Shown here: in pieces, positions 51,468 through 61,123 of the stretch
How the letters are laid out: every line of letters starts with the position of its first letter
Position numbering within the stretch: position 1 is the stretch's first letter
Source: Bacteroidales bacterium
Lineage (GTDB): Bacteria; Bacteroidota; Bacteroidia; Bacteroidales; GCA-2748055
DNA: 64,000 nt
Reading direction: 5' to 3'
NCBI GenBank assembly: GCA_023138875.1
Contig: JAGLOO010000040.1
Span: forward strand, 1-64,000
Program-made: the position numbers and the translations under genes
The notes under the pieces: model-generated
Seen by the model: the letters and a program-made list of their open reading frames with translations, nothing else
Told to the model about the DNA's origin: nothing
Databases searched by the model: none

Positions 51468-52850
51468 ATGATCAATTCATTTGAAAAATTCTGCCTGACA
51501 GCACTGTTCCTTTCCATCATCACGGTATTGCCCGGACAGCATGTGCTGACACCTGCTCCGGAGCATTTTGAAAAGTTCAACCACGTGGAGAACGGATGGT
51601 GCGCCTCCGATGCCACGATCTCCCTTCTGCTCCCCGACGGCAATAACCTCTGGTTGTGGGGTGATTGCATCATTGGTGAGAAGGAATCCACCTTTGATGT
51701 AAAAAACGAGACCGCTACAATGATCAACAACGCGGCCATAATAGAGGAGGATGGGGTTCTCACTGCATATTACCAGGGCAGCATGGCAGATCCTTCTTCG
51801 CTGATCCCCGGGGAAGGTGATGAATTTTTCTGGCCCGAACACGCCACCATTGAAAATGATACCCTAAAGATATTTGCAATACGTATCATTTATGAGGACA
51901 CGGGTATTCCCGGATTCAACTTTCGGGTGGGCACGACCCATATGGCGTCATTCACCTACCCAGAGATGCAGCACATCCGTACTGAGGAGATAGGGTACAT
52001 TACCGATTCTACCATGCGCTTCGGGACCTACGTCCTTGAGAAGGATGGATACAAATACATATTCGGCAAGAAAGATACGGTGGTAGACGGATATAAGTAT
52101 CCGGTTCCCATGCTGGCCAGGGTGGAAAACAGTGTGGATGAACCCTGGCAGTTTTTTGCGGGGGACAACCAGTGGTCATACAATTGCAGTGAGGCAAAGC
52201 CCATTGGCGACCGCCCCATGAGCGAATCCTACTTCGTCTACGAAAAGAATAATAAGTTTTACCTGATCATGCACGAGATCTGGCTCATCGGGGAATTGTA
52301 TATCCTTGAATCGGATCAGCTGACCGGACCATGGAACCGGGCATCTACAGGAGGCATCGAGAACAAATTTGCAGTGATCAGGCCCCACGGGAAGAATTTT
52401 ACTTACAATCTTTTTGCCCATCCTCATTTCAGGCAGGGTGAGGATATTCTTATCTCCTACAATGTGAATAACAGCGACTTCTGGCCCATATTCGATGATA
52501 CCAGGAATTACCGGGCCAGGTTCCACTGGTTGAATGTGGAAAGTGCAGTGAGCACAAGCATCCCGGATACACTCGACTATTACGATTCGGTGGTGGGGAT
52601 AAATGATCAGGGCTGGAATCAGGGTGGCCCTCTCCCTTCCATCAGCATACAGTCAGGCTTGCTGCATATCAAGGGAGTTACAGAGAAGTCCCGGATAGAG
52701 ATCTGCGGAATTGACGGGCGGAAATTCCTGAGCCGGCAGCTGGCCGGTGAGGAGGTCATAAGCTTAGAGGAGATCCCGGCTTACATGCTGGTGATCCGGC
52801 TCACCGGTCCAGGTGGAACTCAAGTACAAAAAGTGCTGAATATTAATTGA
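51468..52850 (+). CDS. DUF4185-like secreted protein with a type-IX-secretion-like C-terminal tail
   Basis: The 460-residue protein has a signal peptide (ending LPGQ). A propeller-like domain (about 40-360) shares blocks with two other proteins in the window: DATISLLLPDGNNLWLWGDC, FFWPEHATIENDTLKIFAI, YNLFAHPHF and NYRARFHWLNV. Residues 390-460 (IEICGIDGRKFLSRQLAGEE through RLTGPGGTQVQKVLNI) resemble the Por secretion tail that directs proteins to the surface by the type IX system. The family call DUF4185 is from memory of its LPDGR-WLFGD signature. Function is unknown; glycoside-hydrolase-like propellers are possible. It is co-transcribed with SusD and the GH92 enzyme. Confidence 0.65.
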   Translation: MINSFEKFCLTALFLSIITVLPGQHVLTPAPEHFEKFNHVENGWCASDATISLLLPDGNNLWLWGDCIIGEKESTFDVKNETATMINNAAIIEEDGVLTAYYQGSMADPSSLIPGEGDEFFWPEHATIENDTLKIFAIRIIYEDTGIPGFNFRVGTTHMASFTYPEMQHIRTEEIGYITDSTMRFGTYVLEKDGYKYIFGKKDTVVDGYKYPVPMLARVENSVDEPWQFFAGDNQWSYNCSEAKPIGDRPMSESYFVYEKNNKFYLIMHEIWLIGELYILESDQLTGPWNRASTGGIENKFAVIRPHGKNFTYNLFAHPHFRQGEDILISYNVNNSDFWPIFDDTRNYRARFHWLNVESAVSTSIPDTLDYYDSVVGINDQGWNQGGPLPSISIQSGLLHIKGVTEKSRIEICGIDGRKFLSRQLAGEEVISLEEIPAYMLVIRLTGPGGTQVQKVLNIN

Positions 52851-52860
52851 ACCACAGGCG

Positions 52861-55857
52861 ATGAAAAAACTATTCATGGTATTGGCCCTTCTGCTTTCAG
52901 GCCTTTATATTTCAGCTCAGGAGGTGGAGCAAAAACAAGCTGTTGACTACGTGGATCCTATGATGGGTACAACTTTTGCCCGTTGGATGCTGTTCCCGGG
53001 AGTAAGCACACCCTTCGGGATGGTGAAACTCAGTCCCGATAACCAGCGTAAGGGCTGGAAAGCGGGTTATGAATACAAGATCGGTAATATTTCAGGTTTC
53101 AGCCATCTGCATTCGTGGACCATGGGCGGGCTCCTGACCATGCCGACAGTAGGGCCCCTGAAGATTACACCCGGATTGGAGAATGAACCTGACCAGGGAT
53201 ACCGTTCGAGGTTCAGCCATGACAATGAAATTGCACAACCAGGATATTATTCCGTTTTCCTTGATGATTACGGGGTGAAAGCCGAATTGACTTCAACCAC
53301 CCGGGCAGGCTTTCAGCGTTACACCTTCCCGGAATCTGAGGATGCCAGAATACTGGTTGACCTGCATATCCCGACGGAGTATGGATTTGAACTGTTTTAT
53401 GCCGTGATAAACAAGGTAAGTGACAGGGAAATAGAGGGATTTACCATTCAGCGAAGCATGCGTGGTGCACATTTTAATGATTTCATGTTGCATTTTGCCA
53501 TGCGTTTCAGCAAACCCTTTGATTCTTTTAACGGATGGGTGAAAGAAGAGATATTCAGGGATACATCCCAGATTGTCGTGATCTTCGGTGATCATGACAT
53601 AGGTGCCTTCCTGGAATTTAATACAGAAGAGGGGGAGGAGATCATGGTACAATCCGGGGTCTCACTCGTGAGCATCGAGCAGGCCCGGCTGAACCTTGAA
53701 ACGGAACTGGATCCCTTCGGCTGGGATTTTGATGCGGTTCGTGAATCGGGCCGGGAAGAGTGGAACGAGCTCCTGAGCAGCATTGAAGTGGAAGGGGGGA
53801 GCGAAACGGACCTGAAGAAATTCTACACCAATATGTACCGATCCTATGCCAGCCGGACCATCTGGAGCGATGTGAACGGGAAGTACATGGACATGTATGA
53901 AAAGGTCCAGCAGCTGGATGACCCCGCTTCACCCGTTTATGGCTGTGATGCCTTTTGGAATACCTTCTGGAACCTGAACCAGCTGTGGACCCTTTCCCAG
54001 CCTGATATTGCCAACAAGTGGGTCCGGTCGCTCCTGGAGATTTATGACAAGGGCGGGTGGCTGCCCAAGGGGCCCACGGGGATCGAGTATTCAAGCATCA
54101 TGGTTGCTTCACACGAAATCCCCCTGATCGTCAGTGCTTACCAGAAAGGAATCCGGAACTATGATGTTCAAAAAGCCTACGAGGCGATCAGGCATTGCCA
54201 GGTCACACCCGGGATGCTCCATGAAGGGGGTGGCCGGGTAGGCAACCGGAATCTCTCTTCTTACATGGAACTCGGGTATGTTCCTACCGAGAAGGGCCCT
54301 GTATCCAATACCCTGGAATATGCCTACGATGACTGGGCGCTTGGACAAATGGCCAAAGCCCTTGGGAATCAGTCTGACTATAAAACCTTCACGAAAAGGT
54401 CGTTTTCTTATAAGAATATATTCTACCCGGAAGAAGGATATGTCTGGATGAAAAAGGCGAATGGAACCTGGGTCGAGGATTTCACGCCTTTTGGTCACTC
54501 CGTGTTTTTCGGCCCTGGATTCGTAGAAGGCAATGCCTGGCAATACACCTATTTTGTTCCCCACGACCTGGCGGGCCTGATCGGCCTTCTCGGAAAGGAT
54601 GAGTTCAATAACAGGCTGGAGAAGGGATTCGAGAAGTCCCTTCCGCACAGGTTCAATTCTGAACATCTTCATGAGAACGGACTCCTCGGTGTGGGGATCT
54701 TACCCATCAATCATGGAAACCAGCCCAATATGCAGGCTGCATACCTGTTCAATTATTCTGGCAAACCCTGGCTGACCCAGAAATGGGTGCGGGAGATTAT
54801 GGATGGTTTTTACGGTGATGATATCCATGCCTGGCCCGGTGATGAGGACCAGGGGCAGATGGGAGCCTGGTACGTGATGAGCGCCATGGGTCTGTTTGAA
54901 ATGGATGGCGGGGCTTCTGTTGATCCTTTTTACGAGATTGGCAGCCCGATCTTCCCAAAGATCACCATTCACCTGGATGGGGACTATTACCCCGGGGGGA
55001 AGTTTGTCATTAAGGCAAAGAATGTTTCAAAGGAGAACATATACGTGCAATCTGCAGAACTTGACGGGAAAAAGCTGAACAGGCCATGGTTCCACCATTC
55101 GGAGCTTGTCGACGGCGGAAGCCTGGTGCTGGAGATGGGACCCGAACCCAATACGAAATGGGGGAGCAAACCGGAGGATGCTCCACCGTCACTGAGCGGA
55201 AACCTGAGCCAGGATGAGTTTGATGAAATCATGAGCTACGATAAGTTCAAGGAGGATATGGAGCTGTGGAACAAGGGCGTAAAGGCTTACTATTACCATA
55301 AGAAAGAGCATTTTGAAAGCCTTCCGGATACGGAAAACGAGATCATTTTCCTTGGTAACAGCATCACGGACAATTGTGAATGGGCCGAACTGTTCGGGAA
55401 TCCCCGGGTTAAGAACCGGGGCATTGGAGGGGATGATACAGACGGTGTGCTGGAACGCCTGAATGAAGTAACAACATCAGATCCGTCAAAGATTTTCATC
55501 CTGATCGGCACCAATGACCTGGCCTATGGAAAAACGGCCACTCACGTGCTGGAGAACATCGTGATCATGCTGGACAGGATCAAATCGGATTCACCCGAAA
55601 CCAAGGTATACCTACAGAGCATACTGCCCGTGGACGATGCGGTTCATTATACGAGAAAGAACAGCGATATCCTGCTCATCAACAGCGAACTGGAAAAATT
55701 AGCCAGGAGTAGGGGTGTTTCCTATATTGACCTCAATTCAGAATTCATGAATGAAGATGGAATACTGGATAAGGCCTACAGCATTGACGGTCTTCATCTG
55801 AATGGGAAGGGCTACCTCTTCTGGAAAGATCTGATCTCAGATTATGTAGATGAATAG
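52861..55857 (+). CDS. GH92 alpha-mannosidase fused to an SGNH/GDSL esterase domain
   Basis: The 998-residue exported protein starts with a signal peptide (ending YISAQ). Residues about 28-760 form a GH92 exo-alpha-mannosidase (VDYVDPMMGTTFARWMLFPG, GGGRVGNRNLSSYMELGYVP, GDEDQGQMGAWYVMSAMG near 660). Residues about 820-998 are a complete SGNH hydrolase: GNSITD with the catalytic Ser near 834, NRGIGGDD, GTNDLAYGK and DGLHLNGKG with the catalytic His near 978. GH92 enzymes remove alpha-linked mannose with calcium; the SGNH domain would remove an acyl group. The combination suggests acylated mannosides as substrate. The gene ends the SusC/D operon. Confidence 0.85.
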   Translation: MKKLFMVLALLLSGLYISAQEVEQKQAVDYVDPMMGTTFARWMLFPGVSTPFGMVKLSPDNQRKGWKAGYEYKIGNISGFSHLHSWTMGGLLTMPTVGPLKITPGLENEPDQGYRSRFSHDNEIAQPGYYSVFLDDYGVKAELTSTTRAGFQRYTFPESEDARILVDLHIPTEYGFELFYAVINKVSDREIEGFTIQRSMRGAHFNDFMLHFAMRFSKPFDSFNGWVKEEIFRDTSQIVVIFGDHDIGAFLEFNTEEGEEIMVQSGVSLVSIEQARLNLETELDPFGWDFDAVRESGREEWNELLSSIEVEGGSETDLKKFYTNMYRSYASRTIWSDVNGKYMDMYEKVQQLDDPASPVYGCDAFWNTFWNLNQLWTLSQPDIANKWVRSLLEIYDKGGWLPKGPTGIEYSSIMVASHEIPLIVSAYQKGIRNYDVQKAYEAIRHCQVTPGMLHEGGGRVGNRNLSSYMELGYVPTEKGPVSNTLEYAYDDWALGQMAKALGNQSDYKTFTKRSFSYKNIFYPEEGYVWMKKANGTWVEDFTPFGHSVFFGPGFVEGNAWQYTYFVPHDLAGLIGLLGKDEFNNRLEKGFEKSLPHRFNSEHLHENGLLGVGILPINHGNQPNMQAAYLFNYSGKPWLTQKWVREIMDGFYGDDIHAWPGDEDQGQMGAWYVMSAMGLFEMDGGASVDPFYEIGSPIFPKITIHLDGDYYPGGKFVIKAKNVSKENIYVQSAELDGKKLNRPWFHHSELVDGGSLVLEMGPEPNTKWGSKPEDAPPSLSGNLSQDEFDEIMSYDKFKEDMELWNKGVKAYYYHKKEHFESLPDTENEIIFLGNSITDNCEWAELFGNPRVKNRGIGGDDTDGVLERLNEVTTSDPSKIFILIGTNDLAYGKTATHVLENIVIMLDRIKSDSPETKVYLQSILPVDDAVHYTRKNSDILLINSELEKLARSRGVSYIDLNSEFMNEDGILDKAYSIDGLHLNGKGYLFWKDLISDYVDE

Positions 55858-55882
55858 ATTTCCGTTTACCAGGAAAGCTTTT

Positions 55883-56536
55883 TCAATTTGATTCCTTAAG
55901 GGAACTGTTTACCCTTTTTTCAAATTCAGAGAATATTTCGAATACCAGGGGAGAAAAAATGACCTGGCTCATCATGATGGCAACGATCTCCCTTTCTGGG
56001 TCCACCCAGAAGAAGGTTTCAAACGCACCAAACCAGTTGTACCGGCTGGTCAGCTGACCCATGCTTTCATTGGCTTCAGTCAGGATCCGGAAGGAGCTTC
56101 CCTTTCCTCCGTTCAGCAAAGCCTGGCAGAAGAGATAGTAATCCCTGACAGATCAGCACAATCCGCTTCCCCCGCTGCAATAGCTTCTTGCTCCTGATAT
56201 GGGATAATCGGGATGGTAGAGCATTCCTCCCAGGTTCCCCACCGGAACAACGGTCGAATCAGGGTTCGCAACATATGCTGTAACCAGGTTGCAGTGAAGC
56301 TCATCCGGTAAGAAGAAATGAGTGCTGTTCATTCCCAGGGGCCTGGTGATCTCCCAGGTGATGTATTCATCCAGGGGCATGGTTCCCAGGCGGGCCATCT
56401 TGTCTTCCAGGGAGAATGAAAGGGTGGATGCATTGTCTTCGCCGGATCTTCTTCCGGTATCGCAGGCAGACAGCATGAGCATGGCTGCAATTACAAGCAG
56501 GTTTTTCGCTATATTTAAATGTTGGGTAAGTTTCAT
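55883..56536 (-). pseudogene. Broken serine hydrolase (class C beta-lactamase-like) lipoprotein gene
   Basis: The reverse strand starts at ATG 56536 with a lipobox (MLSAC). It jumps from LSFSLEDKMARLG to MPLDEYITWEITRPLGMNST, a late part of beta-lactamase-fold serine hydrolases, so the SxxK nucleophile region is missing. After GGSGLC the frame breaks near 56150. A second frame continues from 56119 (MLNGGKGSSFRILTEANESM, WFGAFETFFWVDPEREIVAI) to the stop at 55883. The gene cannot make an active enzyme. It faces the GH92 gene convergently. Confidence 0.75.
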
Positions 56537-56730
56537 CTGGTGAGACTAAAAAAAATACAGCGATGAGCAGACATGCAATTTCGGATTCTCACCCCGCCAG
56601 GCAACAATTCCGGAAGCAAGAGCAGCATATGACCGAGCCAGGAAACAGGATCCCCTAAGTTCAGAAAATGAATTTCCCGGAATGATTAATTTCATATTTT
56701 CCAAATGAAAAGGTAATTTAGCTCAATAAT

Positions 56731-56750
56731 ATGTCCATACATATGAACAT
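56731..56750 (+). promoter_or_regulatory. Palindromic operator upstream of the MFS-ROK unit
   Basis: ATGTCCATA-CA-TATGAACAT differs from the site at 45783 in one base of the right arm. TAATTTAG (56714-56721) lies at the same 17-bp distance upstream as the -7 box at 45766, although it is a weaker box and no TTTG was seen at -33. Confidence 0.65.
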
Positions 56751-56759
56751 TATAAACAG

Positions 56760-57932
56760 ATGACAATGAAAAAACGAGTCTCACCGGCGATGATGATCCC
56801 GGTATTTGCCACCTTCTACGTAATGGGTTTCGTGGATCTGGTGGGCATGGCCACAGGGTACGTGAAAGAAGATTTCCAGCTGTCAGACAGCCTTGCCCAG
56901 CTGCTTCCCTCCATGGTGTTCCTCTGGTTTGCGCTTCTTTCCATCCCAACGGGCATATTCCAGGACCGGCGGGGCAAAAAGCTTACTGCGAACCTGGGAA
57001 TGATCCTGACAACCCTGGGACTTCTGGTACCATTCATTCATTATACCTACCTGACTTCCATTATCGGGTTTATGATCCTTGGGATCGGCAATTCTATACT
57101 GCAGGTTTCGGCAAATCCGCTCTTGCTGGACATATCATCCGACGATTCAAAAGCGGCCAACCTGAGCCTCTCACAGTTCATCAAGGCCAGCGCAGCCATG
57201 TTGGGGCCAATTATTACAGTTGCCCTGGTCAAATTAACCGGAAACTGGAAATTGATCTTTCCTGTCTATGCAGGGATCTCTGTTCTTACTGTTGTCTGGC
57301 TCTATGCTCAGAAGATTGAGGAATCCCGGCCCGAGAAGAAGCCTGCCACCTTCAGGTCGGTCCTATCGCTTTTCAGGATACCCTTCGTGGTGGTCATGGT
57401 GCTCTCGACCTTCCTGATGGTTGGATTCGATGTGGGGATCAACTCAAACATTGCCAATTTCCTCAGGACCAAGTTTTCCATCAGCCTTGAATCGGCCAGT
57501 TTCGGTATCTCTATCTATTTCGCTTCGCTGATGGCAGGGCGATTTGCCGGTGCAATTCTGCTCCGGAAGATCGATCCCAACAAATTTTTGATCTGGAGCG
57601 TGGTCCTTTCGCTGTTTGGACTTGCCGGGATTATTATTTCAGGTAACCTGGCAGTGACCCGGATCATGATTGTTGTCGCGGGACTTGGGTTTTCCAATAC
57701 CTTTCCCATCGTTTTCGCGAAAATTGTCGAGCAGATGCCGGAGTATGCAAACGAACTCTCCAGCCTGATCATCCTGTCGGTTATAGGAGGTGCGGTGGTC
57801 CCGCCAATTATGGGTGTGCTGAGCGACAACGCGGGAGTTACCGCGAGTATGCTCGTCCTGGTGTTTTGTATGCTCTACGTTCTCTTTGCCTCCTTGTATG
57901 CAATGCGCCATCATAAAAAAAGCCAGCCATGA
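56760..57932 (+). CDS. MFS sugar transporter (FucP/glucose-galactose type)
   Basis: The 390-residue protein has about twelve membrane segments. FVDLVGMATGYVKEDFQLSD and LPSMVFLWFALLSIPTGIFQ lie in the first two segments, QVSANPLLLDISSDDSKAAN after TM4, and GLGFSNTFPIVFAKIVEQMP in the second half, all typical of the FHS/FucP-like subfamily of Bacteroidota. It should import a hexose such as mannose, fucose or glucose with protons. The ATG at 56760 lies 10 bp after the palindromic operator; an ATG at 56766 is also possible. Its stop overlaps the ROK kinase start (ATGA), so the two are translationally coupled and the kinase probably acts on the imported sugar. Confidence 0.9.
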   Translation: MTMKKRVSPAMMIPVFATFYVMGFVDLVGMATGYVKEDFQLSDSLAQLLPSMVFLWFALLSIPTGIFQDRRGKKLTANLGMILTTLGLLVPFIHYTYLTSIIGFMILGIGNSILQVSANPLLLDISSDDSKAANLSLSQFIKASAAMLGPIITVALVKLTGNWKLIFPVYAGISVLTVVWLYAQKIEESRPEKKPATFRSVLSLFRIPFVVVMVLSTFLMVGFDVGINSNIANFLRTKFSISLESASFGISIYFASLMAGRFAGAILLRKIDPNKFLIWSVVLSLFGLAGIIISGNLAVTRIMIVVAGLGFSNTFPIVFAKIVEQMPEYANELSSLIILSVIGGAVVPPIMGVLSDNAGVTASMLVLVFCMLYVLFASLYAMRHHKKSQP

Positions 57933-59044
57933 AAACCAATACCTACGCGGATGATCAGAGGGTCATAATGACCCTGGATGCAGGGGGGACCAACTTCATT
58001 TTTTCTGCCATAAAAGGCAACAAAGAAATCATTTCACCCATTCGCAAGCCTTCAAATGCAAATGATCTGGACCGTTGTTTGGAAACAGTTATTAAGGGAT
58101 TTGAAGAGGTGATGAGAAATATCCCGGAACCTGTTGTGGCCATCAGCTTTGCCTTTCCGGGTCCGGCTGATTACCAGAACGGTATTATCGGTGACCTTCC
58201 CAATTTCCCTGCATTTACAGGAGGTGTACCACTGGGGCCCGTATTGGAAGATCAGTTTGATATACCGGTCTACATTAACAACGACGGAAACCTGTTTGCC
58301 TACGGGGAAGCATTGGCAGGCTACCTGCCGTGGCTAAATAAACAATTGAAGAATGAAGATGGTAAGCGGCAATACCGGAACCTGGTCGGATTTACACTGG
58401 GCACTGGTTTTGGATCGGGTATCGTTATCGGTGAAACCTTGCTGTTGGGACACAGCACCAGCGGTGCAGAGATACACAATACACTGAATCCTTTCAATAG
58501 TGACTGGAACGCAGAAGAGGGAGTGAGTACCCGCGCCATTCAGAGGATCTATGCACAGGAGAATGCAAGCCCCTTCAGTGACTCGCTGATGCCTGGGGAT
58601 ATCTTCGAGATTGCAAAGGGCTCGCGGAAGGGGAACCGTGAAGCAGCACTGGAATCTTTCCGGGCCTACGGAAGATCGCTGGGTGGTTCCATTGCGAATA
58701 CGGTGTCATTGTTTGATGGTATCGTGGTATTGGGAGGAGGAATTTCGGCAGCCTGGGATCTTTTTGCACCCGAGATGTTCGGGGAGATCAACCGGACCTA
58801 CGTGGATTACAGGGGTGTTTCCTCATCCCGTTTGTCCTACAGGATATTCAACCTGAAAGAGCTGGGCATGTTCAATGAGTTCACAGGATGGACAGGAAAG
58901 GATCTGGTGGTTCCTGGCAGTGGGCGCCGGGTGCAGTATAATGCAGATCCACTCATAGGAGTGGGACTCTCCAGGATAGGTGCCAGCAAAGCCATTGCCC
59001 TGGGTGCATATGCCTTTGCACTGCAGCAACTTGGAAATGTGTAA
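57929..59044 (+). CDS. ROK-family sugar kinase
   Basis: The 371-residue protein has the ATP-binding opening MTLDAGGTNFIFSAI and the ROK sugar-binding region INNDGNLFAYGEALAGY. GFTLGTGFGSGIVIGETLLL and GGSIANTVSLFDGIVVLGGG mark the second domain. The CxCGxxGCxE zinc motif of classical ROK kinases is absent; the corresponding place reads HNTLNPFNSDWNAEEGVSTR. It probably phosphorylates the hexose brought in by the MFS protein with which it overlaps. With GH92 upstream and a phosphomannomutase in the window, mannose is a reasonable guess, but specificity cannot be read directly. Confidence 0.85.
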   Translation: MKTNTYADDQRVIMTLDAGGTNFIFSAIKGNKEIISPIRKPSNANDLDRCLETVIKGFEEVMRNIPEPVVAISFAFPGPADYQNGIIGDLPNFPAFTGGVPLGPVLEDQFDIPVYINNDGNLFAYGEALAGYLPWLNKQLKNEDGKRQYRNLVGFTLGTGFGSGIVIGETLLLGHSTSGAEIHNTLNPFNSDWNAEEGVSTRAIQRIYAQENASPFSDSLMPGDIFEIAKGSRKGNREAALESFRAYGRSLGGSIANTVSLFDGIVVLGGGISAAWDLFAPEMFGEINRTYVDYRGVSSSRLSYRIFNLKELGMFNEFTGWTGKDLVVPGSGRRVQYNADPLIGVGLSRIGASKAIALGAYAFALQQLGNV

Positions 59045-59063
59045 TACCTGATAATTATCCCTT

Positions 59064-59929
59064 ATGAATTCAAGAGAAAGAGTATTGACAGCTCTGGAAT
59101 TCCGTGAACCTGACAGGATTCCGGTCGATCTTGGCGGACATCGTTCTTCAGGAATCTCAGCCATTGCACTGCATCGCTTACGGAAAACCCTGGGATTAAA
59201 GGAAAAACCGGTGAGGGTATACGACATGGTCCAGCAACTGGGGATCCTGAAGAAGGGAAGCCTCTACTTCGAACAAACGCGATTCCCATTGATGGAGCGG
59301 GGCATCGAACATGATGATTTCCATGATCTTCCCGAGATGCTCGGGAAGAACATCTGGTCTGCTGTCCCCCATCCAGGAGCACATTTGCCCCTTGATGAGG
59401 CAGGGCTCAGGGAGATGTCTGAAAAGGCTGCTGCATTAAGGGCTTCCACCGACAGGGCCATCATCGGACTCTTTGGTGGCAATATGTTTGAACTTCCCCA
59501 GTGGCTCTACCGGATGGATAACTACCTGTTGGCCACTGCCATGCATATGGAAAAGGTACTGCAATTGTCGGAATTGATGTATGAGATTCACCTCCAGAAC
59601 CTGGAAAAGTGGATGTCAGCCGTGGGACCCCACATCGACATCGTGCTTTTCGGGGATGACCTGGGAGGGCAGCAGGGACCGCTGATCAGTCCGGATGCCT
59701 ACTCTAAAACGACCGCATTGGCTTGTTCGGGGGGATAGATGTGGATTTGCTCTGCCAGAATCCCTACGATAAAGTAAACAGGCAGGTACTGGACAAGGGA
59801 AGTGCATTCAGGGCCAGCGCCCGTGGCTGGGGACTGGGTTCAGGAAATTCCATTCCCGAATATCTCCCCGTTGATGGATACATGGGCATGATCGATGCAG
59901 CACGGGAGATCAGGAGAAGGGAGGAATGA
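59064..59929 (+). pseudogene. Chimeric, truncated URO-D family gene
   Basis: The frame from ATG 59064 is a close relative of the protein at 41744 (MNSRERVLTALEFREPDRIP, GLFGGNMFELPQWLYRMDNY, FGDDLGGQQGPLISPDAY). About 64 residues after VRVYDMVQQL are missing in frame, and the protein breaks off at 59702. The following DNA, in another frame, encodes FGGIDVDLLCQNPYDKVNRQ and ends LGSGNSIPEYLPVDGYMGMI at about 59927. This is the C-terminus of a different URO-D subfamily. The gene therefore joins pieces of two paralogs and lacks the metal-site region. It follows the ROK kinase by 19 bp, where an intact copy may once have served the operon. Confidence 0.75.
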
Positions 59930-59942
59930 CACGACCCCCGGG

Positions 59943-61055
59943 TCAGAATCCCGTGTCGATCAGTTTCAAGGGTACCCACACGAACCTGGGCCTGTATATG
60001 TCCGCGTTGCTAAAGTGATCCTCCAGCACGAAGCTATTCATGTTATATGATAAGAGGATTCGCTCATCATCCATGAATTGAGGATGTAAAATGGCATTGT
60101 AGGTGATCAGGTTTTCATCCTCTCCCGGTATGGGCGTGGAATAGAGGAGGGATTTGTCTTTCCACGGCCCATAAGGGGTCTCAGCCACAAATGAGCAGAT
60201 ATCCGTGCTAAAGGAATCCAACTGGGTAATGTATACATATTTGTCCTGGATCTTCAGTACAGTGAATTGCTCAGAAGCATGCATATCCCCCATGGGGCCC
60301 GATTGAGCAGGATCACCTGTCCACTTTTCACCTGTAAAAAATTCCCAGGGATTAGTGACATCGCCTGCCAGGTACCTGGCTGCATGGGGCCGTCCCTCGT
60401 GGGCACCATAGACATAGGTATAATCCGGCTCTTCGAGCAGGGCATGACCATAATGGACCTGTTTGGCCTGACCGTAAGGGATCTCGATAACACTTTCTTC
60501 CTTAATCTCCGGCAGGGAAAAGGTGGCCAGCCACGTGGAGTGCCATTGGAAATCCCACATCCCGGATTTGGATTGGGTAAACCGTGACAGGTAAACCTTT
60601 AGTTTTCCTTCTTCAATCATGCCATCGCCGGGCCAGAACCAGGCAGCGCTTTCGGGAAGTACTTCATTGCCGTTTATAGCAGGGGGAATGACCATGGAAG
60701 CTTCATGGGTGGGGCCTGACTGGTACAGCGTAAGCAGCGAATCTCCATCCTGGATCACGAATGAATTCCTGATAAACATGGGAGATAATTGTTCGCGGGT
60801 CATGTCCGGGTTTACAGTGCCCAGGAAAGTGTCTCCGAATATCCAGACTGTCCGGCCATCGGGCAGGAGCACGGAGTAGGTCCCGTCTCCTCCGGTAAAT
60901 CCACAGCAGTTCCTGATAAACAGATCGGTGAAGTAGGTTTCCGGAACTGCGACCGCATCCTCCATGCCGGGTTTTCCAGGTGCTTCGGACTTTCTGCTGG
61001 AGCACGATCCGGCCATTAAAGCCATGATTACAAGGATAGTTATGGATAATTTCAT
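59943..61055 (-). CDS. DUF4185-like lipoprotein
   Basis: The 370-residue protein has a lipobox MAGSC (Cys near residue 18). The propeller-like domain is shared with the proteins at 51468 and 61896: GDGTYSVLLPDGRTVWIFGD, AAWFWPGDGMIEEGKLKVYL, YVYGAHEG, SEQFTVLKIQDKYVYITQLD, YNAILHPQFMDDERILLSYN and YRPRFVWVPL. I chose ATG 61055 since the longer frame starts in a non-signal stretch. The reverse-strand -7 box TATATTTG lies about 61085-61078, just upstream. It is divergent from the GntR regulator. Function unknown; a sugar-binding or hydrolytic propeller is possible. Confidence 0.65.
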   Translation of the reverse strand: MKLSITILVIMALMAGSCSSRKSEAPGKPGMEDAVAVPETYFTDLFIRNCCGFTGGDGTYSVLLPDGRTVWIFGDTFLGTVNPDMTREQLSPMFIRNSFVIQDGDSLLTLYQSGPTHEASMVIPPAINGNEVLPESAAWFWPGDGMIEEGKLKVYLSRFTQSKSGMWDFQWHSTWLATFSLPEIKEESVIEIPYGQAKQVHYGHALLEEPDYTYVYGAHEGRPHAARYLAGDVTNPWEFFTGEKWTGDPAQSGPMGDMHASEQFTVLKIQDKYVYITQLDSFSTDICSFVAETPYGPWKDKSLLYSTPIPGEDENLITYNAILHPQFMDDERILLSYNMNSFVLEDHFSNADIYRPRFVWVPLKLIDTGF

Positions 61056-61123
61056 GATTATGTAAATACGTCTGAACAAATATACAAATATGTTTCTCCA
61101 CGCGAGATACAATCCATATCTTT

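Noticed and set aside
61056-61123. A copy of the same palindrome in front of the GntR gene itself (autoregulation)
   Set aside because: The gap contains AACA and TGTT halves with the opposite polarity and wrong spacing; no convincing match.
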